A stretch of DNA of 64,000 nucleotides from COE1 sp963596435 (GCA_963596435.1 CAVBMG010000001.1:1-64000), one strand, 5' to 3'. Positions 18,425 through 27,935 are shown, counted from the first letter of the stretch. Program-made: numbers and translations. The notes: generated by a model from the sequence alone, not told the origin.

Positions 18425-18479
18425 GCAGCAATCATTAACACAGAGTGACCATGAATGTATGTAATGCATTCATGCAGGC

Positions 18480-18514
18480 AGGAAGTGGGCAGCGGATACT
18501 TACTGTCCACTTCC
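18480..18514 (+). terminator. Strong intra-operon hairpin between binding protein and permease genes
   Basis: AGGAAGTGG...CAG (from 18480) pairs with CTG.CCACTTCCT (to about 18515). It has no long U-tract directly after it. In sugar ABC operons such hairpins often stabilise the upstream binding-protein mRNA or lower permease expression. Confidence 0.7.
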
Positions 18515-18555
18515 TTTCAATGTATGGCAGATACCAGAAAGGCATGGGGATTATT

Positions 18556-19398
18556 ATGGAGAAAGCAATCAAAAAATATTTTCCTATCTTCGCATTACCG
18601 ACATTTGCGGCTTTCACGATAGGATTTATCATTCCGTTCATATTAGGCGTTTATTTATCTTTCTGTGAATTTACGACTGTTACGGATGCAACCTTTGTAG
18701 GATTCAAGAATTATATCAGAATATGGGGAGATGCCACATTTATTCACGCCCTCTGGTATACTTCACTTTTTACTGTAGTATCAGTAATCACAATTAATGT
18801 ACTGGCTTTTGCAGTAGCGATGTTACTGACAAAAGGCATCAAAGGTACTAACATATTCAGAACCGTATTCTTTATGCCGAATCTGATCGGTGGAATCATC
18901 CTCGGATATATCTGGCAGTTGATATTGAACGGTATTTTATTACATTTTGAGAGAACACTTACTTACAGTTCCGCTTATGGATTCTGGGGACTGGTTATTC
19001 TGATGAACTGGCAGCAGATCGGATATATGATGATCATTTACATTGCAGGTATTCAGAATATTCCCGGAGAACTGATAGAAGCCGCTAAAATTGATGGCGC
19101 TAACAACAGACAATTACTGAGACACGTGACATTACCTATGGTCATGCCGTCCATTACGATATGTTCTTTCCTGACATTGACCAATTCCTTTAAGTTATAT
19201 GATCAGAACCTGGCTCTGACAGCAGGCGAACCTTCTAACAAATCAGAAATGCTTGCCTTGAATATCTACAATACATTCTATGGCAGAGCAGGCTGGGAAG
19301 GTGTCGGTCAGGCTAAGGCAGTTATTTTCTTTCTGGCAGTCGCATTGATCGCAATTGTTCAGCTTAGAATGACCAGAAGCAAGGAGGTGCAGGCATAA
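18556..19398 (+). CDS. malF: Sugar ABC transporter permease, MalF type
   Basis: The 280-residue product begins MEKAIKKYFPIFALPTFAAF and has about six membrane helices and the binding-protein-dependent permease loop EAAKIDGANNRQLLRHVTLPMVMP (EAA motif, about residues 175-198), which contacts the ATPase. The longer frame from 18445 would begin in the upstream hairpin, so ATG at 18556, behind GGGGA, is preferred. No ATPase gene is present in the operon; a shared MsmK/MalK-type ATPase elsewhere is the likely partner, as known for Firmicutes sugar transporters. Confidence 0.88.
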   Translation: MEKAIKKYFPIFALPTFAAFTIGFIIPFILGVYLSFCEFTTVTDATFVGFKNYIRIWGDATFIHALWYTSLFTVVSVITINVLAFAVAMLLTKGIKGTNIFRTVFFMPNLIGGIILGYIWQLILNGILLHFERTLTYSSAYGFWGLVILMNWQQIGYMMIIYIAGIQNIPGELIEAAKIDGANNRQLLRHVTLPMVMPSITICSFLTLTNSFKLYDQNLALTAGEPSNKSEMLALNIYNTFYGRAGWEGVGQAKAVIFFLAVALIAIVQLRMTRSKEVQA

Positions 19399-20240
19399 TG
19401 AGTACAGTTAAAAAAGCAAAACATGGTTGGCTGCTTACACTGATTTTTTCGATTTTATCAATTGTATATGTCATGCCTATTGTTATCGTATTGATGAATT
19501 CCTTTAAGAAGAAGATCTTCATCAGTAACCGTCCATTTTCTCTTCCTGATGCAAAATCCTTCGTAGGATTGGAGAACTATGTAAGCGGTATGCAGAAGAT
19601 TGATTTCCTGCATTCCTTTGCATATTCACTGTTTATTACAGTAGGTTCTGTAGCAGTGATTATTCTGTGTACATCCATGTGTGCATGGTATATCACCAGA
19701 GTAAAAAATAAAATAACAGCCGGTATGTATTACCTTTTTGCATTCTCCATGATCGTACCTTTTCAGATGGTAATGTTTACTTTATCTAAAATCGCTGATA
19801 TACTACATTTAGGAAATCCTGTAGGAATTATCATCGTATATCTGGGATTTGGTGCGGGTCTTGCAGTATTTATGTTCTGTGGTTTCGTGAAGTCTATTCC
19901 ACTGGAAATTGAAGAATCTGCCATGATCGATGGATGTAATCCATTGCAGACATATTTTAAGATTGTATTCCCGGTTATGAAGCCGACAGCTATTTCAGTT
20001 GCCATACTGGAGGCTATGTGGGTGTGGAACGATTACCTGCTGCCATATCTGGTATTGGATATCAAGAAATACAAGACAATTCCTATTGCGATTCAGTATC
20101 TGAAAGGCGGATATGGCGCTATTGATATGGGTGCCATGATGGCTATGATCGTATTGGCAATTATTCCAATTATTATATTCTATATTGCGTGCCAGAAGCA
20201 CATCATTGAAGGTGTAGTAGCTGGTGCGGTTAAGGGTTAA
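19398..20240 (+). CDS. malG: Sugar ABC transporter permease, MalG type
   Basis: The 280-residue permease has about six membrane helices and the EAA loop EESAMIDGCNPLQTYFKIVFPVMKP (about residues 172-196). Its ATG overlaps the malF stop by one base (TAATG), which shows translational coupling. With malF it forms the channel for the sugar captured by the lipoprotein at 17021. Confidence 0.9.
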   Translation: MSTVKKAKHGWLLTLIFSILSIVYVMPIVIVLMNSFKKKIFISNRPFSLPDAKSFVGLENYVSGMQKIDFLHSFAYSLFITVGSVAVIILCTSMCAWYITRVKNKITAGMYYLFAFSMIVPFQMVMFTLSKIADILHLGNPVGIIIVYLGFGAGLAVFMFCGFVKSIPLEIEESAMIDGCNPLQTYFKIVFPVMKPTAISVAILEAMWVWNDYLLPYLVLDIKKYKTIPIAIQYLKGGYGAIDMGAMMAMIVLAIIPIIIFYIACQKHIIEGVVAGAVKG

Positions 20241-20278
20241 ATCCCTGTGTACCAATAAGTTTTAAAGGAGATAAAAAG

Positions 20279-21769
20279 ATGAGAAAATGTGGTGTATTGA
20301 TGCCGGTAGCAAGTCTGCCCAGCAGATTTGGAATTGGTGGCTTTTCCAAGGAAGCATATGACTTTGTAGATTTCCTTGCACAAGGAGGACAGTCTCTGTG
20401 GCAGATTTTGCCTTTGGGACCAACAGGTTATGGAGATTCTCCTTACCAGTCCTTCTCGACTTTTGCAGGCAATCCTTATTATATCAGTCTGGATGCTCTG
20501 ATCGAGGCTGGATTATTGACAGAAGAGGAATGTGAAGCCGCTGATTATGGTGACAATCCAAACTATATCAATTATGAGAAGATCTACAATACAAGATTTG
20601 CGCTGCTTCGTAAGGCTTTTGCCAGAGCAGATGTGGAGCAGGATGAGAAGTATCAGAAGTTTGCAGCAGATAATGCCGCCTGGTTAAAAGACTATGCCAT
20701 GTATATGGCAATCAAGGATTCTCTGGGTGGAATTGCCTGGATTGAATGGGAAGAGGATATCAGACTCAGAAGACCTTCTGCAATGGCTCATTATGAAGAG
20801 ACTTTAAAAGAAGATATTGCCTTTTACAGCTATCTTCAGTATCTGTTTGCAACACAGTGGGCACAGCTGAAGGCATATGCCAATAAGAAGGGTATTCAGA
20901 TCATTGGTGATATTCCTATCTATGTTGCTTTTGACAGCGCGGATACCTGGGCAAATCCTGAACTGTTCCAGCTGGATGAGGAGAATATTCCTACAGCAGT
21001 GGCAGGATGTCCACCAGATGCTTTCTCTGCAACAGGTCAGTTATGGGGCAATCCTCTGTATCGTTGGGATTATCATGAAAAGACAGGTTTTGCATGGTGG
21101 ATTCGCAGACTGGAGTACTGCTTCACTATCTATGATGTGGTAAGAATTGACCATTTCAGAGGCTTTGATGAATATTGGGCTATCCCTTATGGTGATCCGA
21201 CAGCAGAGTTTGGACGCTGGGAGAAGGGACCTGGTTATGCACTCTTTGCAGCCATGAAGAAGGCACTGGGCAACCGTGAAGTTATCGCAGAAGATCTGGG
21301 ATTCCTCACACCAAGCGTTCTCAAGCTTGTAAAGAAGACAGGATATCCTGGAATGAAGGTATTACAGTTTGCCTTTGATTCCAGAGAAGAGAGCGATTAT
21401 CTGCCTCATAATTATACAAAGAATTGTGTTGTATACACAGGTACACACGATAATGATACTGTAATGGGATGGATTCCTGCCATGAGCAGAAAGGATCTGG
21501 CTTTTGCCAGGAAATACATAGGAGTAAAGAGAACTTCTGATATCTGCAGCAATCTGATCCGCATGGCATATGCCAGTGTTGCGGATACGGCAATTATCCC
21601 GATTCAGGATTATCTGGAGCTTGGAAGTGAAGCCAGAATCAATACACCCTCTACTCTGGGCGGCAACTGGGAGTGGCGTATGAAGGCTTCTGACTGTACA
21701 CCACAACTTGCAGCCAGAATGCTTGAATTAGCACAGGTTTATGGTAGAATTATAAAGAAGAAAAAATAA
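20279..21769 (+). CDS. malQ: 4-alpha-glucanotransferase (amylomaltase, GH77)
   Basis: The 496-residue protein is full length for MalQ. It opens with CGVLMPVASLPSRFGIG and shows the GH77 catalytic set: RIDHFRGFDEYW (nucleophile Asp), IAEDLGFLT (acid/base Glu) and GTHDNDTVMGW (third Asp). It transfers alpha-1,4-glucan chains between maltodextrins, working inside the cell on imported sugars. An AAGGAGAT site precedes the ATG. The regulator gene follows within 20 nt, so expression is linked to the operon operators at 16946-16982. Confidence 0.95.
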   Translation: MRKCGVLMPVASLPSRFGIGGFSKEAYDFVDFLAQGGQSLWQILPLGPTGYGDSPYQSFSTFAGNPYYISLDALIEAGLLTEEECEAADYGDNPNYINYEKIYNTRFALLRKAFARADVEQDEKYQKFAADNAAWLKDYAMYMAIKDSLGGIAWIEWEEDIRLRRPSAMAHYEETLKEDIAFYSYLQYLFATQWAQLKAYANKKGIQIIGDIPIYVAFDSADTWANPELFQLDEENIPTAVAGCPPDAFSATGQLWGNPLYRWDYHEKTGFAWWIRRLEYCFTIYDVVRIDHFRGFDEYWAIPYGDPTAEFGRWEKGPGYALFAAMKKALGNREVIAEDLGFLTPSVLKLVKKTGYPGMKVLQFAFDSREESDYLPHNYTKNCVVYTGTHDNDTVMGWIPAMSRKDLAFARKYIGVKRTSDICSNLIRMAYASVADTAIIPIQDYLELGSEARINTPSTLGGNWEWRMKASDCTPQLAARMLELAQVYGRIIKKKK

Positions 21770-21785
21770 CTAAGAGGTGAAAGCC

Positions 21786-22817
21786 GTGTTTGAACCGACT
21801 ATAAAGGATATTGCTAAAATATGTGGAGTCGGCGTCAGTACTGTATCCCGTGCGATCAATAATCACCCGGATATCAATCCTGAGACCAAAGAGAAAATCA
21901 TGAATACCATTAAGGAATATGGTTACGTGCCAAATAACAGTGCACGTAACCTCAAGCGTGTGGATGCCAAGGCGATCGCCGTGCTTGTAAAAGGCATTGC
22001 CAATCCATTCTTCTCCAATATGATCAAGATAATTGAAGAAGAATGTAAGAAGAAGCACTATTCCATGGAGCTGCAGCATATTGAATTTGATGAGGATGAA
22101 GTGGATGTAGCACAGAAAATCGTAAAGGAAAAGAGACTTCGTGGCATTATCTTTCTGGGCGGTTTATTTTCCCATTCAGAAGAGAAGCTAAAGAAGCTGC
22201 GAGTGCCTTTTGTATTCAGTACAGCCGGTTCTATACCGGAGAATATCAGTAAGAATCAGTATTCCAATATCGGTGTAGATGACTATAAGGAGAGTATGAA
22301 GATGGTAGACTATCTTATCAGTCTGGGGCACAGAAGAATAGCAATCGTTGTGGCAGAGCCATACGAGCAGAGCATCGGTCAGCTGCGTCTGGAAGGATAT
22401 GTGGATTCTTTGAAGAAGCATGGAATACAGCCTGATCCGGCGCTGGTTATCCAGACAGATGATGAGCTTGAACATTTCTCTATGGAGAATGGATATCGTA
22501 CGACGAAACGGTTAATTGAATCCGGTGTGGATTTCACGGCTCTGTATGCAGTATCAGATGCCCTTGCAATCGGTTCTATCAGAGCACTGCTGGAGTCAGG
22601 CAGACAGGTGCCACAGGATGTTTCGGTGGCTGGATACGATGGCATTGATGTGTCGGGATACATATCTCCGAGCCTTACGACGATCAGACAGCCGGTAGAA
22701 GAGATCGCCAAGGCTACGGTCAAACTGTTATTTGATATTATAGCCGGTAAGAAAGACCACCAGCATATCACTTATGAAGCAGAATTGCTGGAGCGAGAAT
22801 CAACGGGAAGGATATAG
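21786..22817 (+). CDS. LacI-family transcriptional regulator of the maltodextrin operon
   Basis: The product (343 residues) starts with the LacI helix-turn-helix (TIKDIAKICGVGVSTVSRAINNHPDINPETKEKI, split here by its motifs TVSRAI and NHPDI) followed by a periplasmic-binding-like sugar-sensing domain ending in SLTTIRQP. The GTG at 21786, 6 nt after the AGAGGTG site, is preferred over the GTG at 21777 that lies within that site. It is last in the operon and probably represses from the AACGTT-centred operators, released by maltose or maltodextrin. Confidence 0.87.
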   Translation: MFEPTIKDIAKICGVGVSTVSRAINNHPDINPETKEKIMNTIKEYGYVPNNSARNLKRVDAKAIAVLVKGIANPFFSNMIKIIEEECKKKHYSMELQHIEFDEDEVDVAQKIVKEKRLRGIIFLGGLFSHSEEKLKKLRVPFVFSTAGSIPENISKNQYSNIGVDDYKESMKMVDYLISLGHRRIAIVVAEPYEQSIGQLRLEGYVDSLKKHGIQPDPALVIQTDDELEHFSMENGYRTTKRLIESGVDFTALYAVSDALAIGSIRALLESGRQVPQDVSVAGYDGIDVSGYISPSLTTIRQPVEEIAKATVKLLFDIIAGKKDHQHITYEAELLERESTGRI

Positions 22818-22821
22818 AAAC

Positions 22822-22858
22822 AAAAAGTCAGCAAACTTGCGCAAAATGCTGACTTTTT
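22822..22858 (+). terminator. Rho-independent terminator, possibly bidirectional
   Basis: AAAAAGTCAGCA (22822-22833) pairs with TGCTGACTTTTT (about 22847-22858). It ends the maltodextrin operon. The A-run before the stem would also allow termination on the minus strand. Confidence 0.9.
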
Positions 22859-22978
22859 AAAACAATTGGCATAATTGTATTATTGATAAAAATGACAAGG
22901 ATAGGTGGTGTTATAGGTAGCTGATTGAATAAAGTCTACAAAAAATCCGAAAAAAGACGGAAAGTTGATACATGTTAG

Positions 22979-23007
22979 TTTACAACCCATATAAATAAGT
23001 GTATGAT
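22979..23007 (+). promoter_or_regulatory. Candidate promoter of the exopolysaccharide operon
   Basis: TTTACA at 22979-22984 and TATGAT at 23002-23007 are 17 nt apart. A second -10-like TATAAT follows at 23011-23016. The 252-nt gap 22818-23069 holds this, the terminator before it and no further gene. Confidence 0.5.
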
Positions 23008-23069
23008 TCATATAATAAGTATTTGTAACGGTAATTTTTTGTCGGAGTGTGTTATGAGAGAGTGAGTGT

Positions 23070-23540
23070 ATGAAAGAAAAAAATTGGAAAGTAGGATTTG
23101 TAGCGTCATCAGGCGGTCATCTGGAAGAGATTGCAAGGCTGAAGAAGATAGAAGCACTATATGACAACTTTTTGGTCACGGAAAAGGGTGATTTTAAGAT
23201 GCCTGATTTTGGTAAAAGACAATATATGCTGCCACAGATTAACAGGAGAGAGATTTTCTTTATCCCTAAGTTTCTGTGGCTTTTTGTGTATGCTATCGGA
23301 TTGCTGAAAAAAGAAAAACCTGATTTCCTTATTACAACAGGAGCACTGGTTGCATATCCGATGTGCGTGGTTGCTAAGATAATGGGTATTAAAGTAATAT
23401 ATATCGAATCATATGCAAGAGTACATAAGCCATCTTTAGCAGGCAGGCTTTTATATAATTTTTCTGACCTTTTTGTTGTTCAGTGGGATGATATGCTTGT
23501 AAAGTATCCCAAGGCTGTTCTGGGAGGAGGAATATTTTGA
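23070..23540 (+). CDS. PssD/Cps14F-like glycosyltransferase subunit (Alg14 family)
   Basis: The 156-residue protein begins VGFVASSGGHLEEI, the hallmark of Alg14/PssD-type membrane-associated subunits, with a hydrophobic helix (FLWLFVYAIGLL, about 69-80) and ITTGALVAYPMC. It recruits and activates the catalytic partner encoded next. The pair adds the second sugar to the lipid-linked repeat unit in many capsule loci. It overlaps pssE by 4 nt. It starts with ATG behind a GTGAGTGT region with a poor ribosome binding site. Confidence 0.85.
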   Translation: MKEKNWKVGFVASSGGHLEEIARLKKIEALYDNFLVTEKGDFKMPDFGKRQYMLPQINRREIFFIPKFLWLFVYAIGLLKKEKPDFLITTGALVAYPMCVVAKIMGIKVIYIESYARVHKPSLAGRLLYNFSDLFVVQWDDMLVKYPKAVLGGGIF

Positions 23541-24013
23541 TTCTTGTGACATTAGGAACACAGAAGTTTCAGATGAATAGACTGATAGAAGCTATGGATG
23601 GCATTGCCCCCAATTTAGGGGAAGAAGTATTTATTCAAACGGGGAATTCAAGTTATATTCCGCATAATTGTGAATATGCGGACTTTGTTGACTCACAGAA
23701 GTTTCAACAGATGATAAAGGAATGCAGTGTTCTGATTACGCATTCCGGAGTAGGGTCTATTATGACAGGAATCAATGCACACAGACCTGTTATAGTTGTT
23801 CCAAGACTTGCAAAATATCATGAGCATGTTGATGATCATCAAGAGCAGATTGCTGAGGCATTTGCGGAAAAGAGAATGGTTATCCACTGCAAGGATGTGA
23901 AGTGTCTTGAGGAGGATATTGCGAAAGCAAGAACATTCAAGTTTGAACCCTATAATGTAAAGAACGGCAAGGTAGAAGATATCGTGTTGAACTTTATGCA
24001 GTTGTTTGAATAA
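23537..24013 (+). CDS. PssE/Cps14G-like glycosyltransferase subunit (Alg13 family)
   Basis: The 158-residue product opens ILVTLGTQKFQMNRLIEA and contains the GT28-type donor-binding motif ITHSGVGSIMTGINAHRPVIVVPR (about 76-99). It is the catalytic half of the Alg13/Alg14-like pair. Its stop codon TAA (24011-24013) forms the start of the 11-bp target duplication made by the adjoining transposon remnant, so the insertion fell just after the gene without breaking it. Confidence 0.87.
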   Translation: MILVTLGTQKFQMNRLIEAMDGIAPNLGEEVFIQTGNSSYIPHNCEYADFVDSQKFQQMIKECSVLITHSGVGSIMTGINAHRPVIVVPRLAKYHEHVDDHQEQIAEAFAEKRMVIHCKDVKCLEEDIAKARTFKFEPYNVKNGKVEDIVLNFMQLFE

Positions 24014-24021
24014 TATTTTCA

Positions 24022-24779
24022 TAGGTAATTGATAAATGATTTTATCAGTTTCTGTGGTGGTATGGTTTCTTGTTTTCCTTCCGGCAATACACATATTGAT
24101 TTTGAAATGATTGATGGCACGTTCTACGATAGTGCGTATTTTATAGGTGTCATTCCATTCTTTCGAGTCACGCTGGATGCCGGGAAACATGCGTAAATCC
24201 ATGTTCACGTAGGTATAGGTTGTTCTGCCTTTTTGGGCAGTGCTACAGGGATTTTTACAGTCACAGATCCAGCCTTTATGGTAATGCATTTTGGGACAGG
24301 TTCATTTCATACGGTCTGTACGCCCATTTTCTTTGGTGATACCGCAGTATTTCATTGTAAGTGTGGCATCGTTAGGGCAGGTAGGATAACCATATTCATT
24401 GTAACCAACTTTTTTTAAAGAACTTTCATTTCGGGGATTATAAGGAATGAGTGCTTTGGAAAAGTGAAAAGTGTGAAACAGTTTTCCGTACAAATCTGCT
24501 GAATCAAAAGCAGAATCACCAAGAAATGTATCCGTGAAGCGGATAAATACGAGTTCTGCCGACAGACTGGTAAAAAGCTGACAGAAACTCTGGTGGTATG
24601 AACTCATTAAGATCCACATGTTCAGAAAGCAGAGTAAAAAAAGATGGGGAATCATCAATGGGCTTGTTTTGACAGTCTGAAAAAATGTCGCTGAAAGAAA
24701 TCTGATGGTATTTAGTAGTCATAAATCAAGTAAAAAAATCCAGTAAAATCAATGGGTTTCGGTGTTTGTCAAACGCCTA
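24022..24779 (-). mobile_element. Internally deleted insertion sequence, copy 1 (IS4-like by duplication length)
   Basis: The element runs TAGGTAATTG...CAAACGCCTA with imperfect inverted ends (TTAGG...TTGA.AAA pattern). It is flanked by an 11-bp direct repeat, TAATATTTTCA at 24011-24021 and 24780-24790. The right end carries a GGTGTTTG/CAAACGCC hairpin. About 90% of a transposase fragment shared with the copy at 60091-60757 is visible on the minus strand. Relative to that copy, an 80-odd-bp segment near the left end is missing. Target duplications of 11-12 bp fit the IS4 group, but family assignment is tentative. The insertion separates pssE from the next exopolysaccharide gene. Confidence 0.8.
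24050..24658 (-). pseudogene. Transposase pseudogene, copy 1
   Basis: Minus-strand reading gives a DDE-type transposase fragment: DTFLGDSAFDS (an acidic catalytic site), YNPRNE, then CDCKNPC and the C-terminal IRTIVERAINHFK with the last acidic residue. The frame is broken by an in-frame TGA (24302-24304) between DRMK and TCPK where a Trp would be expected. The N-terminal half is missing. It cannot encode an active enzyme. Confidence 0.8.
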
Positions 24780-24805
24780 TAATATTTTCAGGTACGGAGA
24801 AAAAT

Positions 24806-26212
24806 ATGAATCGAAAAAATAATGGAGCCAATACGAATACAGGACAGATGCTGCTGGATGTCTTAGTTGCAGTATTGGCATATGCAGTTACTTGTATAAT
24901 GTTCTGCCCACAGATGGATGAGGTGGATATCGGTTATGCATTTGTAATGTTTGTAATATTTACAGTAATCTACATATTGTCTAATAAAGAGGCAAGAATC
25001 TATAATTATACTCTGTTTTTCTATTTGGACAGATTTCTGCGGATTATTTCCAAGTCATGGCTGATCGCATCAGCCTCTACGGCAATGGTAATGTTTGTGT
25101 TGAACATCAATGATTCAATTCGCAAATTTTACATTGCTTTTTTAATAATTACATATCTCTTTTTTCTGGTGAACATGTTAGTGAGCAGGTTTTTGGTGTT
25201 TACGCTGCATACGTATCAGGCGCCAAGAGCTGCTTTTGTAGGTGTGTTTGCAGATTTTCAAAAATTTAATTATTTCCTGAATAAGACAAGTGTTAAGCTG
25301 GATGAGATAGGATATATCTTAAAGGAAGGGCAGTCTTCTGAAGGCAGATTTAATGTGCTGGGTACTTTAGACGAGTTGGAGGATATTATCCGCAATAAGG
25401 AAGTTGACCAGATTTACTTCTTGCAGAAGAAGGATGAGAGTATTTCTGATATCGAACCTTATTTCAATATATGCATAGAAATGGGTGTAACAGTTAAGCT
25501 TATTATAGATTCCTATGAGTCTTATCTGATGAAGAAGACGAACAGCTTTGTCAGCTCTATAGGTACATACCCTGTTGTAACTTATCATACGGTTACGTTG
25601 AATAATTATGAACAGATGCTCAAACGTACCATGGATATTGTAATCAGTCTCATTGCAATCATTGTCTCCTCACCCATCATGCTGGCTACAGCGATAGCTA
25701 TCAGATTGGATTCTCCGGGACCTGTTATTTTTAAACAGACCAGAGTGGGGCAGAATGGCAGAAATTTTAAATTGCTGAAATTCCGCAGTATGTGTGTTGA
25801 TGCAGAAGCGAAGAAAAAAGATCTAATGGATCAGAATGAAATCGAAGGCGGAGTCATGTTCAAAATAAAAGATGACCCCAGAATAACGAAAGTTGGCAGA
25901 TTTATCCGAAAGACCAGTATTGATGAGCTGCCACAGCTGTTCAACGTATTAGAAGGAAGCATGAGTCTGGTAGGAACCAGACCACCAACACTTGATGAAG
26001 TAGAGAAGTATAACGCAGGGCAGTGGAGACGAATCAGTATCAAGCCCGGTATTACAGGGGCATGGCAGGTGAGTGGCAGAAGCGATATCAAGGATTTTGA
26101 CCAGATAGTAGAGCTGGATCTGCGCTATATCGACAATTGGACAATCTGGCTGGATATCCAGATACTGTTTAGAACAGTAAAAGTACTTCTGAATCATAAG
26201 GGTGCATATTAA
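24806..26212 (+). CDS. Undecaprenyl-phosphate sugar phosphotransferase (polyprenyl glycosylphosphotransferase)
   Basis: The product (468 residues) has about five N-terminal membrane helices, a CoA-binding-like middle part and a C-terminal bacterial sugar transferase domain (KRTMDIVISLIAI, then RLDSPGPVIFKQTRVGQNG, KLLKFRSM, TSIDELPQL, RPG-like KPGITGAWQVSGRS). It starts repeat-unit synthesis by moving a sugar-1-phosphate to undecaprenyl phosphate. The longer frame from 24752 begins inside the transposon end; ATG at 24806 follows GGAGA. Before the insertion its ribosome binding site lay about 25 nt behind the pssE stop. Confidence 0.9.
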   Translation: MNRKNNGANTNTGQMLLDVLVAVLAYAVTCIMFCPQMDEVDIGYAFVMFVIFTVIYILSNKEARIYNYTLFFYLDRFLRIISKSWLIASASTAMVMFVLNINDSIRKFYIAFLIITYLFFLVNMLVSRFLVFTLHTYQAPRAAFVGVFADFQKFNYFLNKTSVKLDEIGYILKEGQSSEGRFNVLGTLDELEDIIRNKEVDQIYFLQKKDESISDIEPYFNICIEMGVTVKLIIDSYESYLMKKTNSFVSSIGTYPVVTYHTVTLNNYEQMLKRTMDIVISLIAIIVSSPIMLATAIAIRLDSPGPVIFKQTRVGQNGRNFKLLKFRSMCVDAEAKKKDLMDQNEIEGGVMFKIKDDPRITKVGRFIRKTSIDELPQLFNVLEGSMSLVGTRPPTLDEVEKYNAGQWRRISIKPGITGAWQVSGRSDIKDFDQIVELDLRYIDNWTIWLDIQILFRTVKVLLNHKGAY

Positions 26213-26247
26213 AATGCATAAGTATATTAATGTGAAAGGTATATCCA

Positions 26248-27006
26248 ATGGCAAAAGTAATCAATGTGTATCAAAGTGACAATCAGGTTATCAGAGATGC
26301 AATAGATAAAGTAATCGTACAGGTATATAGAAAAAAAAGAGAAAAGGGTCATATCTCATTCCTACTGACCGGCTGCAGTGCAGGCTGTGGAACTACATAC
26401 ACGGCAATCCATATGGCGATAGCACTGGCAGATGCAGGCTGGAAGACAGTTCTTGTGGACTGTGATATCAGAAAAGGAATGATCTATAAGAGATTAAATC
26501 AGGAAGCAGAATATGGCTTGTCTGATTATCTTGTAGGTAAAGTAAAAGAACCGTTTTATCATACAAATCATGCAGAATTAGATTATATTCCATGTGGAAA
26601 TGATCAGGAGAGTCCGGTCAGACTATTGTGTACCAAGAAAATGGAGCAGCTGGCAGTTGAACTATCTGAAAAGTATGATTTTATCATTTATGATTTCCCA
26701 TCATTGGAGATAGTACCGGATGCCGGGATCATGATGCCTGTAGTTGATGATGTTATACTTGTGGCAGCTGTGGATGAAACGTCTAAGGAACAGCTTGCTA
26801 AGGCAAAAATAAATGTAAAGTCCTATGGAGATAAGTACATGGGTGTAATACTTAACAAGATAGGTATTGCGGAATACAGACACTATGTAAAGGACTATGA
26901 TTATTTTGTCACAAATATGCTGCGCCAAAAACATGACAAAGACATGAAGCATATTAAGTCAGGTGCAGCACAGGTAAATAAAAGCAAGAAAAAAGAAAGT
27001 AAATGA
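26248..27006 (+). CDS. CpsD/CapB-like tyrosine kinase homologue with altered P-loop
   Basis: The 252-residue protein has the MinD/BY-kinase fold: a P-loop region GCSAGCGTTYT (42-52), Walker A' VLVDCDIRKG (69-78) and Walker B FIIYDFPS. The P-loop lysine seen in this family (GxGKS/T) is replaced: here GCGTT, with Thr49 in the Lys position. ATP binding may thus be weak or absent. Tyrosines occur near the C-terminus (EYRHYVKDYDYF), but a classical Tyr cluster at the very end is lacking; the tail is Lys-rich. It lies in the operon near the Wzz-like protein (27936), its expected partner. Confidence 0.8.
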   Translation: MAKVINVYQSDNQVIRDAIDKVIVQVYRKKREKGHISFLLTGCSAGCGTTYTAIHMAIALADAGWKTVLVDCDIRKGMIYKRLNQEAEYGLSDYLVGKVKEPFYHTNHAELDYIPCGNDQESPVRLLCTKKMEQLAVELSEKYDFIIYDFPSLEIVPDAGIMMPVVDDVILVAAVDETSKEQLAKAKINVKSYGDKYMGVILNKIGIAEYRHYVKDYDYFVTNMLRQKHDKDMKHIKSGAAQVNKSKKKESK

Positions 27007-27016
27007 GGATAGAGGA

Positions 27017-27922
27017 ATGAAAAAAACGGTCAGAAAAATGCTGATCATGGGATTTGTTATTTTAAGTCTGGTAAATATCAGACCTGAGACTGCATATGCA
27101 ACAGGAGAGGAAAATCCCAGAGTCATAGTAGAGGAATACCAGATATCCGATGAAGAAATAACACCGGGACAGCAATTCGATCTGACATTAAAAATACGAA
27201 ATACAAGCCAGTTCTATGATGTCTATTCTGTAATCGTGACTCTGGCAGATAATACAGGGACAATCTATCCGGTATACAGCCAATCCAATCAGTTATATGT
27301 AGATCGTGTCTATGCAAGGAATTATACAGAAGTAACGATTCCCATGACGGCTTCTGAATCCATTACAGAAAGCGTGATTCCTATAGATGTGACGATTACT
27401 TATAATGATAATTACTTCATTGAAAAGCAGTCTAATTCGTCCATTACATTGTATCTTCCTGTCAAGACGGCAGGTAGTCTGAATGTCGTATCCTGTAGTG
27501 TACCAGAGACAGCTTCAATAGGTACGAAAGCAAGAATCAGTGTAATCTATGAGAACACAGGCTTGAAGAGTCTGAATAATATACAATTGCATGTTGCTGC
27601 GCAGGATGGGTCGGATGTGGTGACTGAGTTGTACAGTATGACGGGTGGCAGTACCAATTCTTCTGACGTATATATGGAATGCTTACAGCAAGGGGATATA
27701 CCGGTTAAGATATATTTTACTTATCAGGATGATACAGGGGAACGCTTTGAAACAGATGAGCAGTCGTATACAGTTCGTGTTGTTGAGAGTGTGCAGGACG
27801 CAGACAGTCAGGAGGTTGTAGTAGTCGGCAACAGAGTGGATTATGTTACATTTATCCTCTTAGCAGCGATTATAGCAGTGGCTTTTGTGATTTTAGTAAC
27901 TTTGAGAAAGAGAAGAAAATAA
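27017..27922 (+). CDS. Secreted, membrane-anchored beta-domain protein of unknown function
   Basis: The 301-residue product has a signal peptide (about 1-28), two immunoglobulin-like or CARDB-like beta domains (about 33-150 and 155-255; note NPRVIVEEYQISDEEITPGQQF and ARISVIYENTGLKSLNNIQ), and a C-terminal membrane helix (about 274-295) with a basic tail. This is a COG1361-like outer-surface layout. It is placed between the kinase-like and Wzz-like genes, so it may take part in polysaccharide export or attachment; this is context only. Confidence 0.65.
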   Translation: MKKTVRKMLIMGFVILSLVNIRPETAYATGEENPRVIVEEYQISDEEITPGQQFDLTLKIRNTSQFYDVYSVIVTLADNTGTIYPVYSQSNQLYVDRVYARNYTEVTIPMTASESITESVIPIDVTITYNDNYFIEKQSNSSITLYLPVKTAGSLNVVSCSVPETASIGTKARISVIYENTGLKSLNNIQLHVAAQDGSDVVTELYSMTGGSTNSSDVYMECLQQGDIPVKIYFTYQDDTGERFETDEQSYTVRVVESVQDADSQEVVVVGNRVDYVTFILLAAIIAVAFVILVTLRKRRK

Positions 27923-27935
27923 GGGAGAGTATTTC

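Noticed and set aside
24233..24418. Plus-strand 61-codon frame, repeated identically at 60386-60571
   Set aside because: It is the complement of the transposase remnants; identity reflects the two insertion copies, not a conserved small protein.
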